41,486 nt of DNA from Bacteroidota bacterium (GTDB lineage: Bacteria > Bacteroidota > Bacteroidia > NS11-12g > UBA9320): assembly GCA_016124755.1 (NCBI GenBank), contig WGNA01000019.1, forward strand, positions 1 to 41,486, in the 5' to 3' direction. The notes beneath the pieces were generated by a model. That model did no database searches. It worked only from the letters and a program-made list of their open reading frames with translations, and was not told the DNA's origin. This document shows positions 1-8,690 of this stretch, one piece after another; the stretch's first letter is position 1; each line of letters starts with the position of its first letter. The translations under genes were made by a program, and so were the position numbers.

Positions 1-117
1 TGCTACTTCAGGAATAGTGATTTGAACAGTGTGATTGTCGTCTTCGTCGTCTTGAGCGAAAGTGGTTGAGGCAAATGCAACTCCTAGAATTGCAAGAGCA
101 AAGATTTTTCTTTTCAT
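1..117 (-). CDS. Exported protein of unknown function, N-terminal part only
   Basis: The reverse strand opens with ATG at 117 and runs without a stop to the window edge (39 codons). The start is MKRKIFALAILGVAFA, a typical signal peptide with a short basic n-region, a hydrophobic core and a cleavage site near TFA|Q (residues 20-22). An acidic stretch (DDEDD, residues 23-27) follows, then a beta-type segment. The mature domain lies outside the window, so no function can be given. An overlapping longer reading frame (8-202) is not preferred because it lacks a signal peptide and is rich in Cys, Arg and Ser, as shadow frames often are. Confidence 0.6.
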   Translation of the reverse strand, partial: MKRKIFALAILGVAFASTTFAQDDEDDNHTVQITIPEVA

Positions 118-271
118 CAATAATAAAGCTAGTAGTAAAGTAGTTCGCCCGCCGGTTTGAACAGTTGTTCTCACCTTTGAGCATTACAAATGAAATCCAC
201 ATTTTTGAAAGTCACAACCACACCCGAAATGTTTTTTGATAACCGGTGCCTGCTGCCGTTTATAAACGAAA

Positions 272-290
272 TGTCACAAAATTGGTGACA
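272..290. promoter_or_regulatory. Candidate operator dyad TGTCAC-N7-GTGACA
   Basis: A perfect 6-bp inverted repeat (TGTCAC at 272-277, GTGACA at 285-290) lies in the divergent intergenic region between the exported protein (start 117, minus) and the acyltransferase (start 391, plus). The geometry, half-sites one helical turn apart, fits a dimeric helix-turn-helix repressor. A third partial TGACA follows at 297-301. The regulator is unknown. Confidence 0.3.
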
Positions 291-352
291 AAACGATGAC
301 ATTAAATGTGGATAAGGTGTGAATAAGGCGGGTTGAATTCAAGGGCCGGATG

Positions 353-383
353 TTTCAGTCTATGTATTCTGATGATATTTTTG
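353..383 (+). promoter_or_regulatory. Candidate Bacteroidota promoter for the acyltransferase gene
   Basis: TATTTTTG at 376-383 matches the TAnnTTTG -7 element; TTTC at 353-356 is an imperfect -33 element with a 19-bp spacer. The predicted transcription start falls close to the ATG at 391, so the message would have almost no leader. That makes this assignment tentative. Confidence 0.3.
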
Positions 384-390
384 ATACCGT

Positions 391-1734
391 ATGTTGTACG
401 ACTTCCTTCGAACTGTATTCACCTATACCATTCATCAGTATTTTTCGGAGATACAGGTATTGAACGAAGAACAAATACCCGTTGATAAACCGGTTATTCT
501 TCTTCCCAATCACCGGAGTGCCTTTATGGATCCGATTGTTGTTGCGACTATATTAAAACCGGAAATGCACTTTCTTACCCGGGGTGAATCTTTCCGCAAT
601 AAAACATTAGCCCGCGTATTCCGGAGCCTGAACATGATTCCGATTTACCGTAAATCTTTTTCACCCGACGAGGTTCACAAGAATGAAGAAGTATTTACGT
701 ATTGCTATGACCTTCTCGAAAGAAACGGCGCATTGATGATTTTTCCGGAAGGACTTTGTCAGACGCGTTTTGAACTTGCCCCTTTAAAAACCGGAACGGC
801 TCGAATTGCGCTCGGAGCAGAAAATAAAAACGACTGGGAACTCGACATACATTTGATTCCTGTTGGAATTAATTATTCGCACCCGCATCATTTCAGAAGC
901 CGGTTGGTATTAAATGTTGGAAAACCAATCCGGCTATCACAATATCAGAAAGAGTACGAAAACAATCCATCCCAAACGGTTCATGAACTTACCTCAGCCA
1001 TTGAAGAGGAGTTGCGCAGCCTCATTATTATTCTTCACAATCAGGAAGATTCGGAGCTGATCCGAAATACAGAGTTGGTTTTTAAAAGTGAAAACCGGGA
1101 AGTACGGAGTTGGTTCGACGATCGCAAACTGATTACAGATGGAATTAATTTTTTCCGCCATCACGATCATACCGGATTAGATAATTTCGATCAAAGAGTG
1201 AGAATGTATCTGAAAAACCTGAAACGACTTTATCCTGAAAAGGCACTGAATTTAGACACAAGCAAACAATTGGAAGTGGAGAATCTGTATCTGAAAATTA
1301 TTATTCTGATACTCACATTTCCGGGCTATCTACTTGGGCTGGCTACTCATCTTCCTCCATTTTTAATTACAGCAGTTATTGCGAAAAAGGTGGTAAAACG
1401 CTCTGATTTTACGGGCTCGGTGCTGTTGTTTTTAGGACTTATTATCTTCACATTGTTCGCCAGTGGTGAGTCATATCTCATTCAGAATTGGCTGCATAAC
1501 CGGATCATCACCGCAACCTTCTTTCTTCTTTGGACTACACTTGGTATTTTCACGTATTTATATCATATAACGGCGAGACTAATCGTTGCCAAATTATGGA
1601 GCCGACTAACTCTCCCCGATATTAAAGGTTTACAATCCTGGCTGGAAAACGAAAAACTGGAACTTCAAACCATCCTGGAAAATGCTTACAAAAAATACGA
1701 AAGAGAAAAGGAAAAAACAGAGCCGATTGCCTGA
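391..1734 (+). CDS. PlsC-family glycerolipid acyltransferase with C-terminal membrane segments
   Basis: Predicted 1-acylglycerol-3-phosphate/glycerol-3-phosphate acyltransferase acting at the inner membrane in phospholipid synthesis. The block NHRSAFMDP (residues 40-48) is the catalytic His-Asp motif, here spaced HX5D (H41, D47) rather than the classic HX4D; I recall the longer spacing from Bacteroidota acyltransferases. FPEG at 118-121 is the glycerol-phosphate-binding motif, and PVGINY follows at about 155. The C-terminal third (about 300-410) has three or more hydrophobic segments, then a charged tail. The final 53 bases overlap the downstream M23 peptidase gene, so the two are probably co-transcribed. 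The substrate cannot be assigned from sequence. Confidence 0.85.
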   Translation: MLYDFLRTVFTYTIHQYFSEIQVLNEEQIPVDKPVILLPNHRSAFMDPIVVATILKPEMHFLTRGESFRNKTLARVFRSLNMIPIYRKSFSPDEVHKNEEVFTYCYDLLERNGALMIFPEGLCQTRFELAPLKTGTARIALGAENKNDWELDIHLIPVGINYSHPHHFRSRLVLNVGKPIRLSQYQKEYENNPSQTVHELTSAIEEELRSLIIILHNQEDSELIRNTELVFKSENREVRSWFDDRKLITDGINFFRHHDHTGLDNFDQRVRMYLKNLKRLYPEKALNLDTSKQLEVENLYLKIIILILTFPGYLLGLATHLPPFLITAVIAKKVVKRSDFTGSVLLFLGLIIFTLFASGESYLIQNWLHNRIITATFFLLWTTLGIFTYLYHITARLIVAKLWSRLTLPDIKGLQSWLENEKLELQTILENAYKKYEREKEKTEPIA

Positions 1735-2347
1735 ACGATTGCTAATCACACTCGCCTTCCTATTATTAATTAATGTGTGTTCAAAAGCTCAGGACAGCGA
1801 TTCAATTTCCCCGGAGTTGCAGAAAACCCAATTCACCACCGACACTTCTTTTATCTATCAGATTCCGTTTGAAACCGAACACAGTCACATGCTGGTTCAG
1901 GGATCTCATTCGATGTTTTCACACCACAACCAATATGCTTCCGACTTTTATGTAAAACCCGGAACACCGGTTTGTGCATCGCGCTCAGGTGTTGTGATTG
2001 ATGTAAAATCAGATTCGAAAGTGCATGGATTGCGAAAGAAATTTCTGAGCAAAGGGAATCACATTATTATAATGCATGCCGACAGCACCTTTGCTGCGTA
2101 TTGGCATTTAAAACACGATGGCTCAACTGTAACCGAAGGCGATACGGTTCAGGTCGGTGATATTATTGGATACAGCGGAAACACGGGATACTCGGCATTT
2201 CCACATCTGCATTTTATGGTTTTCCGAAAAAATGAAAACAACAAGAGAATTACCATGCCTGTCCGGTTCAGAACCCAGAAGGGAATTTGTTATTTAAAAC
2301 CGGGTCATAAATATTGTCGTCCGAAACGAAAGAATGCTCAGAGATAA
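1682..2347 (+). CDS. M23 (LytM-type) metallopeptidase, exported
   Basis: Predicted zinc endopeptidase acting on peptidoglycan cross-bridges in the periplasm. A basic N-terminus and hydrophobic stretch (about 20-32) form a signal peptide with a site near SKAQ. The catalytic domain (about 65-185) contains the H82..D88 zinc pair, H142 and the PHLHF motif with H175 and H177, preceded by the typical GYSGNTGYS loop. The protein is short (221 aa) and has no LysM, SH3 or coiled-coil module, so it is a bare catalytic domain. The ATG at 1682 lies inside the upstream acyltransferase gene and gives an unusually long n-region; a TTG further in could be the real start. The 3' end overlaps the convergent BamA-like gene by 10 bases. 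Confidence 0.88.
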   Translation: MLTKNTKEKRKKQSRLPERLLITLAFLLLINVCSKAQDSDSISPELQKTQFTTDTSFIYQIPFETEHSHMLVQGSHSMFSHHNQYASDFYVKPGTPVCASRSGVVIDVKSDSKVHGLRKKFLSKGNHIIIMHADSTFAAYWHLKHDGSTVTEGDTVQVGDIIGYSGNTGYSAFPHLHFMVFRKNENNKRITMPVRFRTQKGICYLKPGHKYCRPKRKNAQR

Positions 2348-4122
2348 TTAATTATTCCGAAGTGAATTTTTGCATTGCTTATTTTGATCGGGTTTCCTTG
2401 TTCTCTTCCTAAAGCATAGGCAAGAGAGAGAATTCCGGATTTTACTTCCAGATTTACACCCGCTCCAAATCCAAGTGGCCAATCGCTTTTAACAGAATTT
2501 CCGGAGGCATTAAAGGTTCTTGCGCCGTTAAAGAATAATTGAAAGTACGAATTCTCACTAAAGAGATACCGGTATTCGAGAGTGCCGATTGTAAAAGAAC
2601 TGGCTAAAAGTGAATTTTCATTAAAACCTCGTAGCGATTTCATTCCACCATAGCGGTACAAATCGTTTAAAAATATTTTTTGCGCTAACAAGTATTTGCC
2701 GGAAACCGAAGGAACGATTGCACTTTGTTTGAAAACCGGAATAAAAAAATTGGCAGTGTATTCCAGCATTCCCTGTGTTGTATTTAACTTAATAGAATCG
2801 TATAATGTGAAATAGCTGCCGGAACTTTCGGTAAATTTCAACTGACTGATTCGTGCGTCTTTCTGAATGGTGCGGGTACCGATATTTCCGTTTAAACTCA
2901 ATTGAATTCCTCTTCTCGGGTTATTTATATAATCTACCTTGTTTAACGATAATTCAATTCCGTAACTTCTCACTTTTACGGGATTGCTCGAAGGAAGTGA
3001 TTTTGTAACCCGGATCTGATTCGTGTCAACCGAAATTAAAGATGTGTAATTATTCTGATAATAAAACTGGAGATAATTGGTACCTCCAAAGAAATACCGG
3101 ACTCCGGCGGTGGATTGCAGTTTGAAAAATAATGTGTCGTATTTAAGGTATTCAAGTCGCACGTCAACACCAACCGGTTTTTGAAAAATATACGGCACTG
3201 TTGAACCCAGTTTTAATTCCTGTGAACGTTGCTGAAAACTCTTCCAATGCATGGAATATCCGATTCCTCTTCGCAGAATGTTTTTCAGATCCATATTCAC
3301 TTCACCGGTTATCAGCAATTTGTTGTCGGTTGTGGAATTAGGCGCAAAACCTACAATACCGTCGAGTTGGTCGGTTCGTTTTTCTTTTAATTCTAAAACG
3401 ACATGCACCCGGTTACCAATAAAATAAACCCGGTTGTTCATGCGCGAATCCAGAAAAGGAAGTTTGCGAAGTTTCGAATTCATTTTGCTGATGAGACTTT
3501 CATTGTATGGTTCATCTTTTTCGAGACCCAGATATCCCGCTAAAAAATTCTTGGAAACTTTTGCATCTCCCCGAATTTCTAATGTGTCCATTACAAACAA
3601 ACGGTTTTTATTCAGCACTAAAGCCGCTGATACCCCGGCATCCGAAATTTCAATACTGTCTAATTTTATTTCGGCAAACGGATATCCGTGATTTTCTGCA
3701 AAGCGCATCAGATTGCTAATCATGGATTGATATTGATCCGGGTTTAGTTTTTCGTGATCGAGCATGCCGTTTTTCCAATGCAGTTCGGTGAGCCAGTCTT
3801 GTGCGATGGTGTTTAACCTGAGCTCAACCCATTGAAATTGCGGCCCGGCATACATTTTCACATGCACCGAAACCGAATCCGTATTAATGGAATCTGCCGA
3901 CGCAGCCAGATATCCGTCACGTCGCCAACCGGAAATTGTGTTTTGAATATAATCTAAAGCCGAACGGTGATCCCGGAATTCCGCATCTGCTTTTTTAATT
4001 AATCTTTCCGATTGATCATCCTGAGTTTGATATATGACGCGAATATTTTGAGCCTGAATTTTTAAAATCACAGCACAGAACACCAACAGAAAAACGGAAA
4101 CATGTCGTTGGTTTCTGCTCAT
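2338..4122 (-). CDS. BamA/TamA-like outer-membrane protein (POTRA plus Omp85 barrel)
   Basis: Outer-membrane barrel protein of the Omp85 superfamily, which inserts or translocates proteins at the outer membrane. A signal peptide ends near KIQA|Q (residue 24). The N-terminal half carries POTRA-like repeats; the clearest begins at about residue 177 (TLEIRGDAKVS) and ends in the PFLDSR strand. Residues about 260-594 form the D15/Omp85 barrel, including the SLRGFNE motif of loop 6 near residue 495. At 594 aa it is shorter than BamA (roughly 800), with fewer POTRA domains, so it is more likely a TamA-like or accessory homologue than the essential BamA. It follows tsaB by 6 bases and is probably in the same transcript. 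Confidence 0.82.
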   Translation of the reverse strand: MSRNQRHVSVFLLVFCAVILKIQAQNIRVIYQTQDDQSERLIKKADAEFRDHRSALDYIQNTISGWRRDGYLAASADSINTDSVSVHVKMYAGPQFQWVELRLNTIAQDWLTELHWKNGMLDHEKLNPDQYQSMISNLMRFAENHGYPFAEIKLDSIEISDAGVSAALVLNKNRLFVMDTLEIRGDAKVSKNFLAGYLGLEKDEPYNESLISKMNSKLRKLPFLDSRMNNRVYFIGNRVHVVLELKEKRTDQLDGIVGFAPNSTTDNKLLITGEVNMDLKNILRRGIGYSMHWKSFQQRSQELKLGSTVPYIFQKPVGVDVRLEYLKYDTLFFKLQSTAGVRYFFGGTNYLQFYYQNNYTSLISVDTNQIRVTKSLPSSNPVKVRSYGIELSLNKVDYINNPRRGIQLSLNGNIGTRTIQKDARISQLKFTESSGSYFTLYDSIKLNTTQGMLEYTANFFIPVFKQSAIVPSVSGKYLLAQKIFLNDLYRYGGMKSLRGFNENSLLASSFTIGTLEYRYLFSENSYFQLFFNGARTFNASGNSVKSDWPLGFGAGVNLEVKSGILSLAYALGREQGNPIKISNAKIHFGIINYL

Positions 4123-4128
4123 TAGGAT

Positions 4129-4809
4129 TCAGGATTTTTTTTGAGTAAAATGAAAATCCTTAACGTAATTCGGTTCATAATAGGCCGTATCAACAAAATT
4201 GCCGGACTTCCATTTTTCGAACGCAGGAATTCCCATGCTTTTAGCTTCGGGCAACGCCACATTATCGTAAATAGAAAAAGTTGTGTCTGTTAAAATCTCT
4301 CTACACTTTGTTGCTCCAGTGCCGAATACATGCAATTTTCCGGTTGGATTCAATTTTTGAAAAGATTCTCTTTCGACAATTAACGGAGCATCTTCCGATA
4401 TACGATGTGACTGAGCATTAAAAACAGCGTGATAAACTTCCATCCTCCGGGCATCGATCATGGGAATTAACAAGTCTTGGTTTTGAATAAAATTCCGGTG
4501 TGAATTAATGAAAATGTTTGCCATTAATTCTAAAGTGGAAATGGCAATAATGGGAATACCAAAACCAAATGCCAATCCTTTCGCAGCCGAAACACCGATC
4601 CGCAAACCCGTGTAAGATCCCGGACCGCCGCTCACGGCAATTGCATCTAATCGAATACGGTGTTGAGTCAACAGATCTTCAATTCCCGTGTGCAGATATT
4701 CGGCATGGCTGTTCGGTTTTTCGTATGAGCGTTCAGCAATGAGCTGTTCATTTTCAAAAAGAGCAATAGAACAAATCTCACCGGAAGTTTCAAGACACAG
4801 ACAAATCAT
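4129..4809 (-). CDS. tsaB: tRNA threonylcarbamoyladenosine biosynthesis protein TsaB
   Basis: TsaB (YeaZ) pairs with TsaD and TsaE to make the universal t6A37 modification on ANN-decoding tRNAs in the cytoplasm; it is an ASKHA-fold protein without catalytic residues of its own. Diagnostic features are the N-terminal CLCLETSGEICSIAL strand-turn, the SHAEYL segment, and the hallmark GGPGSYTGLRIG (GPGSYTG at residues 62-68), followed by AKGLAFG. At 226 aa it has the usual length. I chose the ATG at 4809; a GTG two codons upstream (4815) is an alternative. It is first in a two-gene minus-strand unit with the BamA-like gene and divergent from the rhomboid gene. Confidence 0.93.
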   Translation of the reverse strand: MICLCLETSGEICSIALFENEQLIAERSYEKPNSHAEYLHTGIEDLLTQHRIRLDAIAVSGGPGSYTGLRIGVSAAKGLAFGFGIPIIAISTLELMANIFINSHRNFIQNQDLLIPMIDARRMEVYHAVFNAQSHRISEDAPLIVERESFQKLNPTGKLHVFGTGATKCREILTDTTFSIYDNVALPEAKSMGIPAFEKWKSGNFVDTAYYEPNYVKDFHFTQKKS

Positions 4810-4874
4810 CGGCACAAATATCTCAATACGTTTTTGAATCGGTCTATATCATCTACAATTCGGATATTCGCCCG

Positions 4875-6248
4875 ATGTCTGAAAACGAGCAAGTCGATCA
4901 ATCGGTGAATAAAGCCATGATGGCCGCGGCTTTTCAGGTTTTATCGGAAGATGACTGGATCATAAGCGCCATTAGTGAAACCGGCATCCGGGCTATGCGA
5001 ACAACAGAATCGGGCATTTCAGAAGGTTGCGATTTGGTGATGTCGGATGGAGCCTTGTCGTGTTTCTCAACTTCTTTGGACGACGAACAGGCAAGATTGC
5101 TTGTTCAGAAAGTGCTGGATAAATTCAGAACATCCGATTTTAATTTATTGCAACAGGCTTTTATAAAATTCGTACAACACATTAGCGATCACCCGGAATT
5201 TAAAAATCCTTACACGTTTGTGCTGTTTAAAACGCATCGGGTAACAACCACATTAATTCTGATCAACACATTGGTCTTTATATTAATGCTGATAAAGGGT
5301 GTTCATTTTTTCGATCCGGATACCGAAGATATTATTCATTGGGGAGGTAACTGGGGACCATTGGTTTTGGGGGAACATCAGTATTGGAGATTGATTACCA
5401 GTGTATTTGTTCATATCGGAATTCTGCACATCGCCATGAACATGTACGCACTCTATTTTATCGGGTTGCTGCTCGAAGAGTTCGTGGGTTCGAAATGGTT
5501 TCTTGCTTCTTATCTAATTTGCGGAATCGGTGCCAGTGCTGCGAGTTCTTTTATGCATTCTGATTTGGTGAGTGCCGGTGCATCGGGCGCGATTTTCGGC
5601 ATGTTCGGTTTATTTCTTTCCCTCTTATTAATTAAAGCTGTAGACAAAAGTGTTTCACAAACCATGTTAAAAACCATAGCTATATATATCGGCTACAGCT
5701 TGCTAATGGGTTTGCGCGGCGGGGTTGATAATGCAGCTCATGTGGGCGGATTAATTTGTGGGATTTTGTTGGGATTAAGCTGGAAGTCGCTGAACCCGCT
5801 CGTGTTGGATATCCGAAAATTTCTTCCGCGGTTTGCCGGAGTATCACTGTTCATTCTTTTGCTTTCCGGATTTCTAATTGAAAGTGCGCCTCAGGCAAAT
5901 TCTGTATGGATTAACACGTACGAGAAATTTAGCGAACTCGAAATGGAAGCGATGCATTTGTACGATTATCCGAAAGAAACGGACGGTTCTGTTTATGTTC
6001 AATTTATTCAGGATACCGGTTTGCCGGATTGGAGATTAGCTCAAAAATTACTGTTGGAAACCGATACAATTGAATTGAATAACGACCAGCTTTTGGTTCG
6101 CCGGCAACTCCTGCGATACACCGATTTGCGAATCGAAAGCTACGAAAAAATGATTCTGGCCTTTATCGAAGATTCCGACGACAAATGGGCAGAAGTTGAA
6201 AATATTAATTTACGAATTGAAGAAAAATTAAAAGAGATAAATCAATGA
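4875..6248 (+). CDS. Rhomboid-family intramembrane serine protease with extra N- and C-terminal domains
   Basis: Predicted membrane-embedded serine protease that cleaves transmembrane segments. The six-helix core spans about residues 120-310. The HxxxN oxyanion motif is in LHIAMNMY (H185, N189), the nucleophile in GASGAIFG (S237), and the catalytic His in NAAHVGG (H289), so the Ser-His dyad is intact. Residues 1-115 form a soluble cytoplasmic domain, and residues about 330-457 a soluble tail with charged helices, neither of which I can name. The stop codon overlaps the start of the downstream oligopeptidase gene (ATGA), which points to translational coupling of two proteases. Confidence 0.9.
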   Translation: MSENEQVDQSVNKAMMAAAFQVLSEDDWIISAISETGIRAMRTTESGISEGCDLVMSDGALSCFSTSLDDEQARLLVQKVLDKFRTSDFNLLQQAFIKFVQHISDHPEFKNPYTFVLFKTHRVTTTLILINTLVFILMLIKGVHFFDPDTEDIIHWGGNWGPLVLGEHQYWRLITSVFVHIGILHIAMNMYALYFIGLLLEEFVGSKWFLASYLICGIGASAASSFMHSDLVSAGASGAIFGMFGLFLSLLLIKAVDKSVSQTMLKTIAIYIGYSLLMGLRGGVDNAAHVGGLICGILLGLSWKSLNPLVLDIRKFLPRFAGVSLFILLLSGFLIESAPQANSVWINTYEKFSELEMEAMHLYDYPKETDGSVYVQFIQDTGLPDWRLAQKLLLETDTIELNNDQLLVRRQLLRYTDLRIESYEKMILAFIEDSDDKWAEVENINLRIEEKLKEINQ

Positions 6249-8308
6249 TAAAAACCCAAATCACGCCGCCGGTATGTGCTAAGAAACCACATGAAATGGA
6301 AATTCACGGCGATGTGCGAACAGACAATTATTACTGGTTAAATGATCGTGAAAACGAGGAGGTGATTCAATACCTCAAAGATGAAAATGCCTACACGGAT
6401 GCTGTGATGGCCGACACCAAAACGTTTCAGGAAGATCTGTTTAAGGAAATGAAATCGCGGATAAAAGAAGACGATTCCTCAGTTCCCTATTTTTTAAATG
6501 GCTTTTGGTATTACACGCGTTTTGAAACCGGAAAAGAATATCCGGTGTATTGCCGGAAAAAAGATTCTTTGGAAAGCGAAGAACTCATTTTGCTCGATGT
6601 GAATGATATTGCAGAAGGGCTTTCATATTGTCATGTCGGTGGTTTAAGTGTGAGTCCCGATAACCAATGGCTGAGCTTCGGAGTTGATCGTGTGAGTCGG
6701 CGCATTTACACTATTCATTTTAAAAATCTGACGACCGGAGAAATTCTGGAAACCCAAATTGAAAATACAACCGGAGGGGCAACCTGGGCAAATGATAACG
6801 ACACAGTTTTCTTTACAACGCGCGACGAAAAAACCTTGCGATCAGACCGGGTTCATCGTTTCCGGAGATCGGATCAAAGCCGGCAAGAAGTTTTTTTCGA
6901 AGCCGATGAAACCTTTAATACCGGAGTTTCAAAAACCAAATCGAAAGCCTATTTAATAATTGTTTCATCGAGTACATTAACCACCGAATACCGGTATTTA
7001 GATGCATCGAATCCAAACGGGGAATTCAAAATATTTCAGCGTCGTATTCGCGGAATGGAATACGGAATTGCGCATTATAAAAATATCTGGTACGTAGTCA
7101 CAAACTGGGACGCAAAAAATTTCCGGTTGATGAAATGCGGTCTTGAAAACACCGAACGAGGATTGTGGATTGAGGTGGTTGCGCACAGGGAGGATACTTT
7201 GTTGGAGGGAATCGAATTGTTTAATGACTTTCTGGTTTTAGAAGAGCGATGTAAAGGTTTAAACCGGATTACAATTAATCAATTAAGCACGGGTGAAAGC
7301 CATATTATTTCAACCGACGAACCTGCATATACATTGGGAACCGGAATTAATCCGGAATACGAAACAACTAAACTGCGATACGGTTATACGAGCATGGTAA
7401 CGCCAAGCACTACGTATGAATACGACATGGTGAGCCGGGAGAGAACTGTTCTGAAGCAACAGGAAGTAGTGGGTGGTTACGACAAATCGCAATATGCTTC
7501 AGAGCGATTGATGATTGCTGTTCGCGACGGAATTGATGTTCCCGTTTCACTGGTTTATAAAAAGGATTTTATAAAAAACGGAAATGCTCCGCTTCTTTTA
7601 TACGGTTACGGAAGTTACGGACATTCAATTGATCCGACATTCAGTTCGGTGCGTCTGTCTCTTTTGGATCGCGGATTTGTTTTCGCCATTGCACACATCC
7701 GGGGGGGAGAAGAGATGGGGCGTTACTGGTATGATGAAGGAAAATTATTAAAAAAGAAAAATACTTTTTACGATTTTATTGACTGCGGAAAATATTTGGT
7801 AATTGAAAAATATACTTCATCCAAACATTTATATGCGATGGGTGGAAGTGCCGGTGGTTTGTTGATGGGAGCCGTAATTAATATGGAGCCCAAACTCTTT
7901 AACGGAGCCATAGCCGCTGTGCCGTTTGTGGATGTGGTTACTACGATGCTCGATGAATCTATTCCGCTCACAACGGGCGAATTTGATGAATGGGGAAATC
8001 CTAAAAACGAAGAGTATTATCACTATATAAAATCGTATTCGCCGTATGATAATATTGAAGCGAAAGAATATCCGAATTTATTAGTTACAACGGGATTGCA
8101 CGACAGTCAGGTTCAGTACTGGGAACCGGCGAAATGGGTTGCAAAACTTCGGGAATTAAAGACAGATAATAATGTGTTGTTGTTGCAAACCGAAATGGAT
8201 TTCGGACACGGAGGAGCCAGCGGAAGATTTGAACAATTAAAAGAAATCGCATTGGAATATACGTTTTTGCTAATGCTGGAAAATAGGATGATCCAACTAC
8301 GCTTTTAG
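6245..8308 (+). CDS. ptrB: S9A serine peptidase, oligopeptidase B type
   Basis: Prolyl-oligopeptidase-family enzyme, closest in pattern to oligopeptidase B, which cleaves short peptides after basic residues. The N-terminal PPVCAKKPHEMEIHGDVR and NYYWLNDREN blocks are typical of the family, and residues about 75-420 correspond to the seven-bladed propeller gating the active site. The catalytic domain contains GGSAGGLLMG (nucleophile S535), the Asp of GLHDSQVQYWEP (D620) and the His of DFGHGG (H655). No signal peptide is visible, so it is probably cytoplasmic. Its ATG overlaps the rhomboid stop by 4 bases. The symbol reflects family similarity; basic-residue specificity is inferred. Confidence 0.88.
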   Translation: MIKTQITPPVCAKKPHEMEIHGDVRTDNYYWLNDRENEEVIQYLKDENAYTDAVMADTKTFQEDLFKEMKSRIKEDDSSVPYFLNGFWYYTRFETGKEYPVYCRKKDSLESEELILLDVNDIAEGLSYCHVGGLSVSPDNQWLSFGVDRVSRRIYTIHFKNLTTGEILETQIENTTGGATWANDNDTVFFTTRDEKTLRSDRVHRFRRSDQSRQEVFFEADETFNTGVSKTKSKAYLIIVSSSTLTTEYRYLDASNPNGEFKIFQRRIRGMEYGIAHYKNIWYVVTNWDAKNFRLMKCGLENTERGLWIEVVAHREDTLLEGIELFNDFLVLEERCKGLNRITINQLSTGESHIISTDEPAYTLGTGINPEYETTKLRYGYTSMVTPSTTYEYDMVSRERTVLKQQEVVGGYDKSQYASERLMIAVRDGIDVPVSLVYKKDFIKNGNAPLLLYGYGSYGHSIDPTFSSVRLSLLDRGFVFAIAHIRGGEEMGRYWYDEGKLLKKKNTFYDFIDCGKYLVIEKYTSSKHLYAMGGSAGGLLMGAVINMEPKLFNGAIAAVPFVDVVTTMLDESIPLTTGEFDEWGNPKNEEYYHYIKSYSPYDNIEAKEYPNLLVTTGLHDSQVQYWEPAKWVAKLRELKTDNNVLLLQTEMDFGHGGASGRFEQLKEIALEYTFLLMLENRMIQLRF

Positions 8309-8330
8309 CTACGGCAGAAGAAAAAGCGAA

Positions 8331-8552
8331 AATCGAAAAACGAAAATCGAAGGGTTCGTGGATGCCGTTATCTGTTTGATCAGGCGGATAATCCTCCTAC
8401 GCAATTGCTTCGGCGGATGAAAAAAAAACTGGGAAACTTTGTGTGACATTGCGGTTAAATAAAAAATCGAAGAACGAAAATCGAAAAACGAAGGGTTCGT
8501 CGATGCCGTTATCTGTTTGATTTTGCTTGCTCTTACGCAATAGCCTCGGCGG
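8331..8552. repeat. Two direct copies of an intergenic repeat, 141-bp period
   Basis: The segment GAAGGGTTCGT(g/c)GATGCCGTTATC plus following bases occurs at 8349 and again at 8490, each preceded by short AAAATCGAA-type units and each ending about 60 bases later in an ACGCAAT..CGGCGG block (8400-8416 and 8536-8552). This fills most of the 8309-8642 gap between the oligopeptidase and the next gene. A reading frame of 90 codons across it on the reverse strand encodes the same duplication and is not considered a gene. Confidence 0.7.
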
Positions 8553-8642
8553 TTAAATAAAAAAAGCACGTACGAGGTCATCGCAAATAAATAGGATGAC
8601 TATCGGTAAAGTAATCCGCGATCAATCGTAAAACCCACCCTC

Positions 8643-8672
8643 TTGCTTTTTACAAACAATATCTTAGATTTG
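8643..8672 (+). promoter_or_regulatory. Bacteroidota-type promoter for the 8691 gene
   Basis: TTG at 8643-8645, a 19-bp spacer and TAGATTTG at 8665-8672 match the -33/-7 architecture (TTG, about 19-21 bp, TAnnTTTG) of Bacteroidota housekeeping promoters. The predicted start of transcription, near 8679, leaves a leader of about a dozen bases before the ATG at 8691. This also argues for the 8691 start over the upstream in-frame start at 8643. Confidence 0.5.
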
Positions 8673-8690
8673 ATCAAAGTTAAACCACAC

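Noticed and set aside
8-202. Minus-strand reading frame of 64 codons
   Set aside because: It is in a different frame from the signal-peptide start at 117 and is Arg/Ser/Cys-rich like shadow frames.
8309-8581. Minus-strand frame of 90 codons
   Set aside because: It spans two copies of a DNA repeat and its protein repeats with it; no signal, domain or ribosome-binding support.
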